A stretch of DNA of 64,000 nucleotides from Alloprevotella sp. (GTDB lineage: Bacteria > Bacteroidota > Bacteroidia > Bacteroidales > Bacteroidaceae), in NCBI GenBank assembly GCA_017477205.1, contig JAFUXE010000005.1, positions 61,460-125,459 on the forward strand. The letters are read 5' to 3'. This document shows, in pieces, positions 8,164-14,113 of this stretch. The notes below the pieces were generated by a model that was not told where the DNA came from, searched no databases, and was given only the letters and a program-made list of their open reading frames with translations. Made by a program: the position numbers and the translations under genes. Numbering within the stretch: position 1 is the stretch's first letter; each line of letters begins with the position of its first letter.

Positions 8164-8508
8164 TTAACTCTGTTCGCTACCGTCGAAAAGGCTGCGGTTT
8201 TCGGGCAGCTGGCGCGCGCCCTCCACGTCGACGGACCTGAGCAGCACGCGCTGGTAGCTGCGGAAGTTGAAGGTCTCGACGATGAAGTCCAGCTCTGCAT
8301 CGGCTACGATGCCGGGTTTTACACGCTCCTCAAATAAACGGGCGAAGTCTCCGGACGTGGAGCAGATGAGCGTATGCCTGCGGCGTGCCTGCTCGCGGGT
8401 CTGTTCCTCGAAGCTCAGGGCAACCTCGCGGCGTGCGTAGGCGTAGCCCTGCTTCGACGTCCCCTGTACAAGGGGCTCTATTTTTTCGATTTTTACTCTC
8501 AGTTTCAT
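8164..8508 (-). CDS. DUF3127-like OB-fold protein (putative ssDNA-binding)
   Basis: 114 residues from ATG at 8508. The order of elements resembles DUF3127, a Bacteroidetes OB-fold family thought to bind single-stranded DNA: 'VKIEKIEPLVQGTSKQGYAY' at the start, a beta strand 'RREVALSF', a central 'HTLICSTSGDFARLFEE', then 'GIVADAELDFIVETFNFRSY' and 'RVLLRSVDVEG'. It is the last gene of the leftward operon, 16 bases after the primase-like gene, which fits an accessory role in DNA replication. The assignment rests on pattern resemblance; an unrelated OB-fold protein is possible. Confidence 0.55.
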   Translation of the reverse strand: MKLRVKIEKIEPLVQGTSKQGYAYARREVALSFEEQTREQARRRHTLICSTSGDFARLFEERVKPGIVADAELDFIVETFNFRSYQRVLLRSVDVEGARQLPENRSLFDGSEQS

Positions 8509-8524
8509 TTTGGTTCGTAGGTTT

Positions 8525-10795
8525 TTAGGTTTGTTGGTTTTCAGGCTCGGCGTCGTTGTCAGGTTCGCCGTTGTTTTCAGGCTCGGCGTCGGCAGGCTTG
8601 TTGGCCGTCTTGCGCAAGGTGTCACGGGACGTTTTCTCTATGAGCCCTTCTTTCTTCCAAGCGTAGATTACGTGCCGCGGCGATGTGCGGTAACCGAGGC
8701 GCTTGAGCGTGGTAACAAGCTCGTTGCGCGAGAAGATTGCGGGCAGGACATCATATACCTGCACGCAGCGCGGCGCGTGTGTGGATATCTCCACCTCCGA
8801 GTTTACCGTGTCGGCAAAGCGCCGCAACTGCTCGGAAAGCACGTAGTTTGCACACCAGAGCGCAAATCCCGTGGCCAACGCGCGGCTGGCATGCGTGCGC
8901 TTTGCGCCGCCCAAGTACCACGCCAGCATCCCCGCGCGAAAACCTATGACGGCGGCGCGGCGGCGGAATTGGTCCTCCGCCTTGTTGAGGGTTTTCAGGC
9001 TTTCAACGCGCTTCGCCTCCAGCCATGCGGCGAGGCGGCGGTTCAGGAAGCCGCAGTCCAGGATCTCTTCCTTCCGTCCCAGCTCCAACCGCATGTCGCG
9101 TTGAAGCTTTTCCAGCACCGACCTGTGCATGGTGCGGAACTCGGGAAACTGTGCTCCGAACTGGCTGGGCAGGCGGCTGAAAATGACGCGGCTCACCAGA
9201 CCGTCCTCCACATCGGGAAAGAAGCGGCTCACGGCCTTCGGGGTGCCGCAGAGCAGCAGGTTGTAATATACCTTCACTATCGTGGAGTAGGAATTGTCCG
9301 ACATGTAGTCCTGTCCGTACTCGGCATTGTCGAAGGCGTTGCGGTAGAGGTCGCTCTTCTGCGCCCACGCGCCACTCTTATTCGACTTGTAGAGGGTGTC
9401 TATCTCCTCGCAGAAGCTGAACAGGTGCTCGCCCTCGGCGTAGTCCATGCGCTGGAGGAGCTTCGCCACGCTGACGCTGGCGGGAATGATGCGCACCTTG
9501 GCCTTGGGATCCTCGGGCTGTTCCTGCTTGTTGCGGCTGAGCTTCATGCGCTGGAGGTAGGCTTTTTCCTCCTCGCGCGCTACGATGTCCGCCTCGCGCA
9601 GGGGCTTCATCAGGACGTCCACGATGCGGCGCGTGAAGCTCTTTCCGCTGGCCTGCTCGGCCTCGATGACAGTCATGAACGAGGGGGAGTGCAGCTCGCC
9701 GTCGAGGTAGCGGGCACGGACGTGCGTGCATATCGTACCCAGAACGGGAAGACAGGCTACGACCGTGGGTGCCTTGAAGTCCTCCGGTGCCAGCTTCACG
9801 AACTCCTCAATGGCGTAGGGCATGGGCGGCAGTTTTTCCACGGTGCGGGGGTCGAAGCCCTCTACGGTGTCAACCTCCCCCTGCAAGGTGCCCAGAATTT
9901 GCTCCACCGCAGGGGGGTACGTGCCGCGGCGCGTACTCTGGCATGCGCTCTCGAAAACTTGCAGGAGCTCTGCGCGCGGGAAACCGTTCAGCATTCCGTC
10001 GCTGACGCAGCGCGCCATCGTGCTGGCGCTGAAATTGCAGAGGTAGCGCAGGTCACGCCCGAGGGCGTAGAAGGTATGATTGCGCACGCCCTCCTCGGGG
10101 ACACCGCCGCGCGCGGCCATCCATGCCTCCACGAAGTCCTGGAGGTTGACGTCGCGATAGACGGGAGCCTGCGCGCGCGGGCAGTTCTCCGCCGCGGGCT
10201 GTTCGTCCCGCGCGGCTGTGTGGAGGCTTTTCAGCTGAGCGGACTCTTTTTCCGGCATCTGCATTCCCTCCTCATCGAACATCTCAGAGTTCAGATGTAG
10301 GATTTCATCCGAGCGGCTGACAAAGGACAGGCGTGCCATGTCCTTGCAGACAGCGTCGAAGGGCACGCCAAGGGCTTCGGCGAGGCGTTCCTGCTGCAAG
10401 GCTATCGGGGCTGCGTCCCCGCAGCGGGCAACGACGCGCAGCCCCTTGCCGCTGGGCGAGATGTGAACGAGGGCTATCCGCTCCTGTGCAAGCAAGGGCT
10501 GTATCTGCTCCTTCCACATCGTCATCACGTCCTCCACGTGGTCGATGTCCAACATAAAGAGGCCCGAGGGTATGGCGTTCGCGTTCGCGCGCTTCTGCCC
10601 CCCGAACGTGGCCTGCCAGCATACGGCGGGCAGCCTCTTCTTTAGGCGCGCGCGCTCCTCCTTGTCCTGCGTCGCGCGCAGGGCAGCGACGGTCTCTGCC
10701 ACGGACTTTCGCTGAAAGAGCCCCAGCAGCTGCGAGGTGTTTTCAAGGCGCCGGGGCAAAGCCCCGACGCTCTCGCAATAGTCAAAAGTCAGCAT
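8525..10795 (-). CDS. VirE N-terminal / DUF3987 primase-helicase-like protein
   Basis: 756 residues. The N-terminal half (about 30-190) matches the VirE-N/BT4734-type domain, with an archaeo-eukaryotic-primase-like 'GLFMLDIDHVEDV' (D83, D85) and 'LVHISPSGKGLRVV' (H111, GKG about 116-118). The C-terminal half (about 325-700) is DUF3987, with a Walker-A-like 'EAEQASGKSF' (GKS about 384-386) and a Walker-B-like 'FSFCEEID' (about 459-466). A winged-helix-like end ('LVTTLKRLGYRTSPRHVIYA') precedes an acidic Glu/Pro/Asn tail of direct repeats ('AEPENNGEPDNDAEPENQQ'). Such proteins occur in mobile elements of Bacteroidetes and are inferred to prime or unwind DNA. The start overlaps the stop of the 71-aa gene by 7 bases, indicating translational coupling. 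Confidence 0.85.
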   Translation of the reverse strand: MLTFDYCESVGALPRRLENTSQLLGLFQRKSVAETVAALRATQDKEERARLKKRLPAVCWQATFGGQKRANANAIPSGLFMLDIDHVEDVMTMWKEQIQPLLAQERIALVHISPSGKGLRVVARCGDAAPIALQQERLAEALGVPFDAVCKDMARLSFVSRSDEILHLNSEMFDEEGMQMPEKESAQLKSLHTAARDEQPAAENCPRAQAPVYRDVNLQDFVEAWMAARGGVPEEGVRNHTFYALGRDLRYLCNFSASTMARCVSDGMLNGFPRAELLQVFESACQSTRRGTYPPAVEQILGTLQGEVDTVEGFDPRTVEKLPPMPYAIEEFVKLAPEDFKAPTVVACLPVLGTICTHVRARYLDGELHSPSFMTVIEAEQASGKSFTRRIVDVLMKPLREADIVAREEEKAYLQRMKLSRNKQEQPEDPKAKVRIIPASVSVAKLLQRMDYAEGEHLFSFCEEIDTLYKSNKSGAWAQKSDLYRNAFDNAEYGQDYMSDNSYSTIVKVYYNLLLCGTPKAVSRFFPDVEDGLVSRVIFSRLPSQFGAQFPEFRTMHRSVLEKLQRDMRLELGRKEEILDCGFLNRRLAAWLEAKRVESLKTLNKAEDQFRRRAAVIGFRAGMLAWYLGGAKRTHASRALATGFALWCANYVLSEQLRRFADTVNSEVEISTHAPRCVQVYDVLPAIFSRNELVTTLKRLGYRTSPRHVIYAWKKEGLIEKTSRDTLRKTANKPADAEPENNGEPDNDAEPENQQT

Positions 10796-11004
10796 GGCGT
10801 GCCTCCTTTCAGTATCTGTTTGTGACGGTATTTGAAAAGGATATCGGCCATGCGCATGACTCCGTCATAGAATCCGCCGAAGGGCGCGCGCGCCAGCGGA
10901 AGCAGCGCTTTCAGCACCGCCCATACCACGTTCACGGGCACGCAGAGCGGCACCTGCACGCAGACTGCGAGAAATGTGAATATTTGTTTGATGGTTTTTT
11001 TCAT
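10789..11004 (-). CDS. 71-aa hydrophobic small protein
   Basis: The protein begins with 'MKKTIKQIFTFLAVCVQVPL', a hydrophobic stretch (about residues 7-35) that could span or insert into the membrane, followed by 'ALLPLARAPFGGFYDGVMRM' and a basic end. It lies between the amidase gene and the primase-like gene and overlaps the latter by 7 bases. I do not recognise the family. Its size, one membrane segment and place next to an amidase gene make a holin-like or membrane-anchor role possible, but this is only inference from context. Confidence 0.65.
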   Translation of the reverse strand: MKKTIKQIFTFLAVCVQVPLCVPVNVVWAVLKALLPLARAPFGGFYDGVMRMADILFKYRHKQILKGGTPC

Positions 11005-11103
11005 TTGGTTTGCAGTTTTTTTGTTTCGTGGATTTTTTTGTAGTTCGTAGGTGCCGTCAGCCCCACGGCGATGCCGTCAGGTGCGGCGGCACGGCGGGGT
11101 CGG

Positions 11104-11577
11104 CTACGTAGGGTTTTCCGCCTGCGCCTGCGTCTCCGGGTACTCCGTTTCGACGTCGAAGCAGGGGCACGTCTTGAAGACGCCGGGGAAGTCCCTGTGC
11201 CCCAGCACGCGAGCTTCGGGGTAGAGGAAGTGCAGGCGGCGCAGCACGCGGCCGAGCATCTCCTTTTGCTCCGGGGTGCGCGTGTCCGTGTCCGTGCGGC
11301 CGATGCCGCCCGTGTAGCATACGTGTATGCTCTCATAGTTGTGCCCCCTAACCCCGTTTGCGGCGAGGCTCGTGGGCAGCAGGCTCCAGAGCTCGCCCCT
11401 GTGCGTCACGAGGAAGTGGTAGCCCGGGCGTTTCCAGCCCTTCTGCCGGAATACGGCCATGACGTCCGTGGGCGCGGCCTTGGGATTGCCGTCCGTGCAG
11501 TGCACCACGACGTAGCGGATGCCGCGCGAGGATTGCCGCGCAATATCCTTATCCGGGTCGATACGTACTAAGCTCAT
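11104..11577 (-). CDS. N-acetylmuramoyl-L-alanine amidase (Amidase_2 type)
   Basis: 157 residues from ATG at 11577, which overlaps the stop of the upstream 59-aa gene (ATGA). Zinc-amidase features typical of T7-lysozyme-like enzymes are visible: 'RYVVVHCTDG' (His about 26), 'GYHFLVTHRGELWSLLPTS', 'IHVCYTGG' and 'VLGHRDFPGVFKTCPCFDV' with the second His and a Cys ligand. These enzymes cut the bond between the glycan and the stem peptide of peptidoglycan. There is no signal peptide, so release would need a helper such as a holin, or the enzyme acts after lysis. Amidases of this type accompany HU-like and VirE/DUF3987 genes in many Bacteroidales chromosomes. Confidence 0.88.
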   Translation of the reverse strand: MSLVRIDPDKDIARQSSRGIRYVVVHCTDGNPKAAPTDVMAVFRQKGWKRPGYHFLVTHRGELWSLLPTSLAANGVRGHNYESIHVCYTGGIGRTDTDTRTPEQKEMLGRVLRRLHFLYPEARVLGHRDFPGVFKTCPCFDVETEYPETQAQAENPT

Positions 11578-11753
11578 TTCCCCCCTCCTTTTTTGCGCGC
11601 CAAAAGGAATTTTTCGATGGCGGCCAGAAACGCCTCCAGAACACCGCATTCCGCCAATATCTTGAGGATTGCACTGAATAGGTCGCGTGTTTTCAATTTT
11701 AACTCGAGGTCGGTCATGACGCCCTCAAGGATTGCCTTTTCTTTTGTAGTCAT
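11574..11753 (-). CDS. 59-aa small protein coupled to the amidase
   Basis: Reading from ATG at 11753 gives 59 residues: 'MTTKEKAILEGVMTDLELKL', then 'KTRDLFSAILKILAECGVLE', then 'AFLAAIEKFLLARKKGGGK'. It is mostly amphipathic helix with a strongly basic end and no clear membrane span. Its TGA stop overlaps the amidase ATG in an ATGA arrangement, which supports real translation. It is not a family I can name; candidates are a regulator or partner of the amidase, or a small protein of the kind often found next to amidases in Bacteroides. Confidence 0.6.
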   Translation of the reverse strand: MTTKEKAILEGVMTDLELKLKTRDLFSAILKILAECGVLEAFLAAIEKFLLARKKGGGK

Positions 11754-11809
11754 GTGTTTTGTTTTTTAATTAATAATTGTGTGTGTGGGTGAACGGTGGA
11801 AATGGGGTG

Positions 11810-12106
11810 TCAGCGCACCAGCACGCGGAAGGCTATCTCCCGCATCGTGCGCAGGGGCTGCGAGCTAATGGTCTTCGGCACGGTGACGCGCAACTGCAGC
11901 ACCTCCCGCGTCTCGCGCAGGACGGCGTGTGTCGTAGCCTCCAGCACGTGCCAGGGATTCGCGCCCTCGCCTTGCTCGGCGTAGGGCGTGAAGAGGAAGT
12001 CCCCGTCCCTGCCCATCACGGCACTGCCGCGGTAGCGGCGCCCGGGCGTCATGGGAAAACTTCCCGCTGCGGCGCCCGCTTTCTTCGCTTGGCTCTTTTG
12101 TCTCAT
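11810..12106 (-). CDS. 98-aa protein of unknown function, first gene of the leftward operon
   Basis: The start at ATG 12106 gives 'MRQKSQAKKAGAAAGSFPMT', a basic disordered beginning, followed by a compact part ('RRYRGSAVMGRDGDFLFTPY', 'ANPWHVLEATTHAVLRETR', 'LQLRVTVPKTISSQPLRTM'). No signal peptide or membrane segment. A longer in-frame version to 12211 was rejected because it would run through the promoter zone. A TACTTTTG box on the minus strand at 12185-12178 would start transcription about 70 bases upstream. The family is not recognised; being first in the operon of a mobile-looking module, it could be a regulator, but no helix-turn-helix is evident. Confidence 0.55.
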   Translation of the reverse strand: MRQKSQAKKAGAAAGSFPMTPGRRYRGSAVMGRDGDFLFTPYAEQGEGANPWHVLEATTHAVLRETREVLQLRVTVPKTISSQPLRTMREIAFRVLVR

Positions 12107-12177
12107 TTTCTTTTCTGTTTTTTTTGGTTCCTGAATGTTAACTATCGTTACGTAACTGCTTGGCCTCAAAGCCGCTG

Positions 12178-12277
12178 CAAAAGTAAGGCATGAAGTGTTA
12201 ATAAAGTGCAAAAAAAAAAAAAAACGTTAACGCGAAGCGCCGTTAAGTTTTTTTAACGCCAGAACTGCATACCTTTG
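12178..12277. promoter_or_regulatory. divergent promoter/operator region of the module
   Basis: Leftward, TACTTTTG (complement of 12178-12185) fits the -7 consensus TAnnTTTG for the six-gene operon. Rightward, TACCTTTG (12270-12277) precedes the 92-aa gene. Between them is a run of about 15 A's and a small palindrome TTAACG(8)CGTTAA near 12228-12247, a possible operator. The rightward box ends only 8 bases before the ATG at 12286. Confidence 0.55.
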
Positions 12278-12285
12278 CCCCCGTC

Positions 12286-12564
12286 ATGAACGTAAGGAGT
12301 TTCCTCAGCAGACTGCGGTTGCGCCTGTGGGCGTGGCGAGCAAGGCGGCAGCTAATGGCCTCGCGCAGAGGCGATTGGCGGCTACGCCTGTGGCTGGAGA
12401 AAGCGCCGCGTCACGAAGTGCTTGCCCTGCTGCGACGGACGGAGGCTACGGAAAGGTGGCTGCGGCGCGAACGGCGCGAAAGCCTGAAAATAAGGGCGTT
12501 CCGCCTGAAACGTCACTTTCGTCAACGTCACTTTCGTAACAAAGGGGTGCAAAATAATGAGTAG
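12286..12564 (+). CDS. 92-aa arginine-rich protein of unknown function
   Basis: Begins 'MNVRSFLSRLRLRLWAWRAR' and continues with a very Arg/Trp/Leu-rich composition ('ERWLRRERRESLKIRAFRLK'), probably helical and nucleic-acid- or membrane-associating. No family is recognised. The start is supported by the perfect -7 box TACCTTTG ending 8 bases upstream; a transcript from it would have almost no leader. A hairpin at 12702-12731 lies between this gene and the HU-like gene. The reading frame is plausible but unusual in composition, so it could be a minor product. Confidence 0.5.
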   Translation: MNVRSFLSRLRLRLWAWRARRQLMASRRGDWRLRLWLEKAPRHEVLALLRRTEATERWLRRERRESLKIRAFRLKRHFRQRHFRNKGVQNNE

Positions 12565-12701
12565 CGTAATTTTATAAGTAGTTAATAATTAATTATTTAT
12601 TTTTTTTTATCCCTTACCTTTTTCAAAAAAACGCGTTTTTCGGGGGCACAGCGTGTCAAAGATACAAAAGTGACATGCGACGAAGCACGCTGCCTCGTCA
12701 T

Positions 12702-12731
12702 TTCGCCTTTTCCTGACGAAGAAAAGGCGAA
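12702..12731 (+). terminator. hairpin terminator before the HU-like gene
   Basis: Perfect 11-bp arms TTCGCCTTTTC (12702-12712) and GAAAAGGCGAA (12721-12731) are followed closely by GGAATTTTT. It separates the 92-aa gene from the HU-like gene's promoter. Confidence 0.65.
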
Positions 12732-12749
12732 GGAATTTTTCCAAAAGCC

Positions 12750-12780
12750 TTGATGTTGCGCCCCGCCGCACCTATCTTTG
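12750..12780 (+). promoter_or_regulatory. promoter of the HU-like gene
   Basis: TTG at 12750-12752 and TATCTTTG at 12773-12780 are separated by 20 bases, matching the Bacteroidetes sigma-ABfr promoter pattern. The leader to the ATG at 12840 is about 50 bases. Confidence 0.65.
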
Positions 12781-12839
12781 CACTGCGTTCCAAGGAACGG
12801 CTCACATGTTTAACTTTTTATAACACACAAAAAAACACT

Positions 12840-13361
12840 ATGGCAATCCGTTTCAAAGCCGTCGTGCGCAAGAGTCCGATGGACAAAAGAGTGAAGTACT
12901 ACGCCCAGCAGCACACCACGCCCATGAGCGACAAGCAGTTCGTGGAGAACATCGTGCAGACCAACACGTGTACGCGCGCCGACGTGCTTGCCGTCTTGGC
13001 CAGCATCAAGCAGGAGCTCGTCAACTGCATCCGCAACGGCCAGAGCGTCACCCTGGGTGAAATCGGCACTTTCCGTTTCACCATCAAGAGCAAGGGCGCG
13101 GCGACGGCAGATAAGGTCACCTCCGACCTCATCCGCTCCGTCCACATCCGCTTCCTCCCCTCCGCGCAGCTGCGCTACGACTGCTCACGCGAGAACCCCG
13201 CCGTCACGTTCCTCAACGAGACGCCCGCCGTCACGTCCCCCAGCGAGACGCCCGCCGTCACGCCCCCCAGCGAGACGCCCGCCGGCGGCGACTCCAGCCA
13301 GACGCCCTCCGGCGGCGACTCCAGCCAGACGCCCTCCAGCGACGACGGCTTCGACGGCTAA
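12840..13361 (+). CDS. HU-like DNA-binding protein with repetitive C-terminal tail
   Basis: 173 residues from ATG at 12840. The first about 125 residues match the HU-related family of Bacteroidetes (HU-HIG type): 'AIRFKAVVRKSPMDKRVKYY', 'TRADVLAVLASIKQELVNCI', 'GQSVTLGEIGTFRFTIKSKG' and 'SDLIRSVHIRFLPSAQLRYD'. These are predicted nucleoid-type DNA-binding proteins often coded beside amidase genes. The tail is made of tandem repeats: about three of 'ETPAVTSPS' type, then two of 'GGDSSQTPS', ending 'SDDGFDG'. The DNA of these repeats is near-identical, so the tail length may vary between strains. The gene is divergent from the primase operon and has its own promoter. Confidence 0.85.
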   Translation: MAIRFKAVVRKSPMDKRVKYYAQQHTTPMSDKQFVENIVQTNTCTRADVLAVLASIKQELVNCIRNGQSVTLGEIGTFRFTIKSKGAATADKVTSDLIRSVHIRFLPSAQLRYDCSRENPAVTFLNETPAVTSPSETPAVTPPSETPAGGDSSQTPSGGDSSQTPSSDDGFDG

Positions 13362-13393
13362 CCCCGCCGCGCCCGACGCACCGCTCTCCCCGC

Positions 13394-13441
13394 GAGGGGC
13401 GGGAGTGCTCCCGATGTACAAGGAACAGCCTCCCGCCCCTC
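13394..13441 (+). terminator. hairpin after the HU-like gene
   Basis: Arms GAGGGGCGGGA (13394-13404) and TCCCGCCCCTC (13431-13441), 11 bp and perfect, with CTTTCC after. It may end the HU transcript or limit read-through into the small membrane protein gene. Confidence 0.6.
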
Positions 13442-13488
13442 CTTTCCCCGCACACACAATAATATATATATATATAGACACCTGACAC

Positions 13489-13728
13489 ATGACCTCCCGC
13501 AACCTCTCCGCGCTCGCCACGCTTGCCAGCGGTATCGGCCTCTGTACGGCGGGCTTTGTCCTGAGCGAGGCGCATACAGTTAACGACAGTCTACTGTTCT
13601 ACATGGGCGAATGTCTTCTTTACGCGGGCGGCATCTTCAACATACGCTTGCTCGTGCTGCGCGAGATTCGTGACTTCCTAACCCGTCGCGGCAAGGGTGC
13701 GGACGCGGCAGCGGAGCAGGAAGCATAG
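13489..13728 (+). CDS. 79-aa small membrane protein
   Basis: The sequence has two probable membrane segments (about residues 8-26, 'ALATLASGIGLCTAGFVLSE', and about 36-58, 'FYMGECLLYAGGIFNIRLLV'), with a basic/Ala-rich tail 'RRGKGADAAAEQEA'. It is the last gene of the rightward side of the module, 128 bases after the HU-like gene. The family is not recognised. A two-span small protein in a module with an amidase could be holin-like; there is no direct evidence for that. Confidence 0.6.
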   Translation: MTSRNLSALATLASGIGLCTAGFVLSEAHTVNDSLLFYMGECLLYAGGIFNIRLLVLREIRDFLTRRGKGADAAAEQEA

Positions 13729-13801
13729 CCTCCCCCGGAGACCGTTACGTCACTTTTTTTGTTTTTTTAACTTGTTTGATTTTGAACTTGAAACCTCGAG
13801 G

Positions 13802-13833
13802 GGCGCTTCGTCGTGAGACGCGGCGCCTTTTTT
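13802..13833 (+). terminator. terminator at the right end of the module
   Basis: GGCGC (13802-13806) pairs with GCGCC (13823-13827), with an inner CGTC/GACG stem, followed by six T's. It ends the rightward transcript just before the right inverted repeat, mirroring the hairpin at 8110-8143. Confidence 0.65.
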
Positions 13834-13838
13834 GTGCG

Positions 13839-13877
13839 AGCGTCACAAATGTCACCGTCACAAATGTAACATGTGTG
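13839..13877 (-). repeat. right 39-bp inverted repeat of the module
   Basis: Exact inverse complement of 8062-8100. On the minus strand it supplies the last codons and the TGA stop of the glycosyltransferase remnant at 13858-14013. Confidence 0.9.
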
Positions 13878-14013
13878 CGTCGTCAGGGGTGCTGACGTGC
13901 AGTTTCTTCTGTGCGCGGTAGCTCATCAGCAGCAAGGCAAGGTAGCAGAGCATGATGGCCAGCGAATAGAAGAAGATGACGTAGCTGAATATGTAGTATA
14001 TTGTCAACCACAC
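13858..14013 (-). pseudogene. N-terminal remnant of a membrane glycosyltransferase, cut by the inverted repeat
   Basis: Reading leftward from GTG at 14013 gives 51 residues: 'MWLTIYYIFSYVIFFYSLAI', 'MLCYLALLLMSYRAQKKLHV', 'STPDDAHMLHL', then TGA inside the repeat. The hydrophobic N-terminus followed by a basic turn and 'STPDD' resembles the start of family-2 glycosyltransferases that follow HEAT-repeat genes in Bacteroidales; the catalytic domain is missing. The HEAT-repeat gene lies immediately upstream here. Removing the module does not restore a continuous frame with the fragment at 7555-8061, so the event was more than a simple insertion. The family assignment rests on resemblance and context. 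Confidence 0.5.
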
Positions 14014-14069
14014 AGGCGGAATATATTGATAAATTAAAAATTAGAAATTAGAAATGAGATTGCGGCGCA

Positions 14070-14101
14070 GCAGCTCGTCACTTGTCACTCGTCACTCGTC
14101 A
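14070..14101. repeat. dispersed GTCACTY repeat, one of several copies
   Basis: CTCGTCACTTGTCACTCGTCACTCGTCAA is a 7-bp tandem of GTCACTY. Related blocks, some in the opposite orientation, occur at 15416-15437, 16739-16782, 36204-36218, 52357-52388 and 59946-59961. Several share a longer edge GCGCAGCA(A)nCTCGTCACTTG. Confidence 0.75.
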
Positions 14102-14113
14102 ACGGCCTCGTCC

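Larger units (their letters stand above)
8062..13877. mobile_element. 5.8-kb module bounded by 39-bp perfect inverted repeats
   Basis: Identical 39-bp sequences in inverted orientation (8062-8100 and 13839-13877) enclose nine genes. Leftward: a 98-aa protein, a 59-aa protein, an amidase, a 71-aa hydrophobic protein, a VirE-N/DUF3987 protein and a DUF3127-like OB-fold protein. Rightward: a 92-aa Arg-rich protein, an HU-like protein and a small membrane protein. Each end carries a hairpin terminator just inside the repeat, so transcription is self-contained. Genes on both outer sides are fragments. VirE-N/DUF3987 + amidase + HU-like gene sets are common in Bacteroidales genomes, but no integrase, transposase or relaxase is visible here and I see no clear target-site duplication, so mobility is inferred. 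Confidence 0.7.

Noticed and set aside
8062..13877. Ordinary insertion sequence
   Set aside because: No transposase or integrase frame is present between the repeats and no clear target duplication flanks them.
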